Of a DNA stretch of 64,000 bases, positions 62,439 through 64,000 are shown in pieces (the stretch's first letter is position 1; each line of letters opens with the position of its first letter). Source of the stretch: Pseudomonas sp. LBUM920 (GTDB lineage: Bacteria > Pseudomonadota > Gammaproteobacteria > Pseudomonadales > Pseudomonadaceae); NCBI RefSeq assembly GCF_003852315.1, contig NZ_CP027762.1, positions 1,221,501-1,285,500 of the forward strand. Direction: 5' to 3'. Both the position numbers and the translations under genes were made by a program. Below the pieces are notes generated by a model. That model was not told where the DNA came from. It saw only the letters and a program-made list of their open reading frames with translations, and searched no databases.

Positions 62439-63785
62439 ATGGGAGAGTCAGTGACCTTTATCGATGCCAACCGTCCAGTGCTGCTGTTGATCGACGCCCA
62501 CCCGGACGTTTTGCACAGCCTCAAGCGATTGCTCAGCCTGGAGCCCTTCGAACTGCACAGCGCCACCTGCGCCGCTGATGCCCTGGGCATTCTCGCCACT
62601 CAACCCATTGACCTGGTGATGAGCGCCGCGCGTCTGCCGGACATGGATGGTGCCTCGTTGCTGGCGCACATCCACCAACACCACCCGCACACGGTGCGCA
62701 TTCTGCTGACCGGCGAGACCGACCTGACGCTGATCGTCAGAGCCATTAACGAAGGCCAGATCTACCGTTACCTGAGCAAGCCCTGGAACGATGAAGAACT
62801 GCTGCTGGCCCTGCGTCAATCCTTGGCCCATCAGCATTCGGAGCGCGAGCGTGGGCGCCTGGAGCTGCTGATCCAGGCGCAGAACGATGAACTCAAGCAG
62901 CTCAACGCCACATTGGAAAAACGTGTTGCCTCTCGCACCAGTGAATTGCAGCAAACCGCCGATATGCTCGACCTGGCCTACGAAGAGCTCAAACACAGCT
63001 ACGCCACGGGCACCGAGGTGTTCTCGTTGTTGGCCAACCTGCGCTTACCGCGCGCCAAGCAAACCAACCGGCAAATCATCGAATTGGTGCGCACCTGGTG
63101 TGTGGCCCATGGCGTAGATGAGGCCAGTAACCGCGACCTGACCATGGCTGCCGCGCTCTACAACATCGGCAAATTGAGCTGGAGCGACAGCATGATGGCC
63201 TCGCCTTCAGACCTGTTGCACAGCAGCGACCGTGAGCGTTATCGCGCTTACGCCACCCAAAGCGAATCGTTGCTGATGACTCTGGAACCGATGAAAGACG
63301 CAGCGCGGCTTATCCGCCATCATCAGGAACGCTGGGACGGCAGCGGTTTTCCCGATCACCTCAAGGGTGACGCGATTCCCGCAGGTTCGCGCCTGTTGAA
63401 ACTGGCGGTGGACTTTATCGAGCTGCAAAAGGGCCTGATCCTCGAACGCCAGATGAACAGCGACGAAGCGCTGCTCTATATCCGCAAATACGCCGGTCGC
63501 CTTTACGACCCCGACATGGTGGAAAGTTTTGTTTCAGTCTGCGCCACGTACCTCAATGACGTGACCCTGGGCGACCCCAGTGTCAGGGTGCTGGGCGCCC
63601 GCGAGCTGGAGGAGGGCATGGTGCTGGCGCGCAACCTCAACGCCGATAACGGCATGTTGTTGCTCAACGCCGGCAAGGTGCTGAACCTGCCGCTGGTGGA
63701 CAAGTTGATTGCCTTTGAGACCATGGAAGGTGCCAGGTACAGCGTGTTTATCAAAGAGCGGCATGAAGGATTGCTTTGCGAATAA
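62439..63785 (+). CDS. Response-regulator-like protein with degenerate receiver and HD-GYP domain
   Basis: A 448-residue protein: receiver-like domain (about 12-130), a coiled coil (about 140-190), and an HD-GYP-like domain (about 200-360), plus a C-terminal beta-rich tail. The receiver keeps Lys in YLSKPW, but the usual phospho-acceptor Asp is Ala63 (MSAARLPDMDG) and the acidic pair is DA. In the HD-GYP part, HD reads YN (AALYNIGKL), GYP reads GFP, HHE reads HHQ, and the other His positions are absent. It is therefore probably a binding or scaffold protein rather than a c-di-GMP phosphodiesterase. It is a stand-alone gene with GAGG before ATG. Confidence 0.85.
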   Translation: MGESVTFIDANRPVLLLIDAHPDVLHSLKRLLSLEPFELHSATCAADALGILATQPIDLVMSAARLPDMDGASLLAHIHQHHPHTVRILLTGETDLTLIVRAINEGQIYRYLSKPWNDEELLLALRQSLAHQHSERERGRLELLIQAQNDELKQLNATLEKRVASRTSELQQTADMLDLAYEELKHSYATGTEVFSLLANLRLPRAKQTNRQIIELVRTWCVAHGVDEASNRDLTMAAALYNIGKLSWSDSMMASPSDLLHSSDRERYRAYATQSESLLMTLEPMKDAARLIRHHQERWDGSGFPDHLKGDAIPAGSRLLKLAVDFIELQKGLILERQMNSDEALLYIRKYAGRLYDPDMVESFVSVCATYLNDVTLGDPSVRVLGARELEEGMVLARNLNADNGMLLLNAGKVLNLPLVDKLIAFETMEGARYSVFIKERHEGLLCE

Positions 63786-63832
63786 CGCGCTATCTGTGAT
63801 CCTTGCGCCTTTGCATTCGAGGCAGTTTTTAC

Positions 63833-64000
63833 ATGACATCCACTATCCGCATCGCCGCTGCGCTGTTGATTGGCAGCGACGGCCGAACCCTGCTGGTGCG
63901 CAAGCGCGGCACCCAGGCGTTCATGCAACCGGGCGGCAAGATCGACGCCGGCGAACAACCGGCCCAAGCCCTGGCCCGTGAGCTGTTTGAGGAACTCGAC
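63833..64000 (+). CDS. Nudix hydrolase (5' part; cut by window end)
   Basis: The first 56 codons of a gene that continues past the window. MTSTIRIAAALLIGSDGRTL leads into the Nudix box GGKIDAGEQPAQALARELFEEL, which matches GxxxxxEx7REUxEE. Such enzymes hydrolyse nucleoside diphosphates linked to another moiety; the exact substrate needs the rest of the sequence. It starts 47 bases after the degenerate response regulator. Confidence 0.85.
   Translation, partial: MTSTIRIAAALLIGSDGRTLLVRKRGTQAFMQPGGKIDAGEQPAQALARELFEELD

Overview
The window is a chromosomal segment of a fluorescent-group Pseudomonas. The evidence is the lepA-lepB-rnc-era-recO-pdxJ run, an AsrA-type Lon close to a zinc-regulated TonB receptor, a PQQ glucose dehydrogenase, high G+C, GTG starts, and many short GTGGGAG.../CTCCCAC repeat pairs (REP/REPIN type) in gaps between genes. 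No tRNA, rRNA, CRISPR array, insertion sequence or phage gene was seen. All identities come from reading the sequence and from family knowledge; no database search was run.

Layout. 0-15 kb is housekeeping: the end of lptG, then lepA, lepB, rnc, era, recO, pdxJ, a Tat-exported multicopper oxidase (CumA type), tadA, cmoBA, a YhhN lysoplasmalogenase, a chagasin-like inhibitor lipoprotein, and a Lon protease. 14.3-23.3 kb is a catabolic block: a GntR-type regulator with two winged-helix segments is divergent from an amidase, a cyclic-imidase-like CE4 protein, an MFS carrier, two SDRs, a 98-residue CxxC protein, a COG0523 metal-chaperone GTPase and a solute-binding protein without a signal peptide. 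Two inverted repeats lie in the divergent gap. 23.5-33.5 kb carries an EAL phosphodiesterase with a degenerate GGDEF, gcd, a ZnuD-like receptor with a Zur-type box, a VF530 protein, a Pr6Pr membrane protein and a YqjI/YqjH-like ferric reductase pair.

33.6-53.6 kb looks like an accessory island for interaction with hosts or other microbes. It has an A+T-rich control region, a five-gene CS1/alpha-type chaperone-usher pilus operon, a 1671-residue LRR/NEL E3-ubiquitin-ligase-like protein, an atypical class A penicillin-binding protein, and a 1777-residue protein of unknown family with a C-terminal Cys-His-Asp constellation resembling papain/transglutaminase-fold toxins. No secretion system lies beside them. 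I saw no REP copies between about 32.2 and 60.4 kb, although REPs occur in many gaps before that.

54-64 kb returns to metabolism and signalling: an amino acid permease, an OpgC-type acyltransferase, a cupin, a glutamate-synthase-like flavoprotein with a LuxR regulator, a nitrilase-family amidase with an APC permease, the zinc-free ribosomal protein L31B behind a second Zur-type box, a response regulator whose receiver and HD-GYP residues are both degenerate, and the start of a Nudix gene cut by the window end.

The best candidates for undescribed biology are the 1777-residue Cys-His-Asp protein and its neighbours, and the imidase/COG0523 cluster. Useful regulatory observations are the two Zur-type boxes, a Cra/FruR-type palindrome upstream of gcd, and the paired inverted repeats next to the double-HTH regulator.
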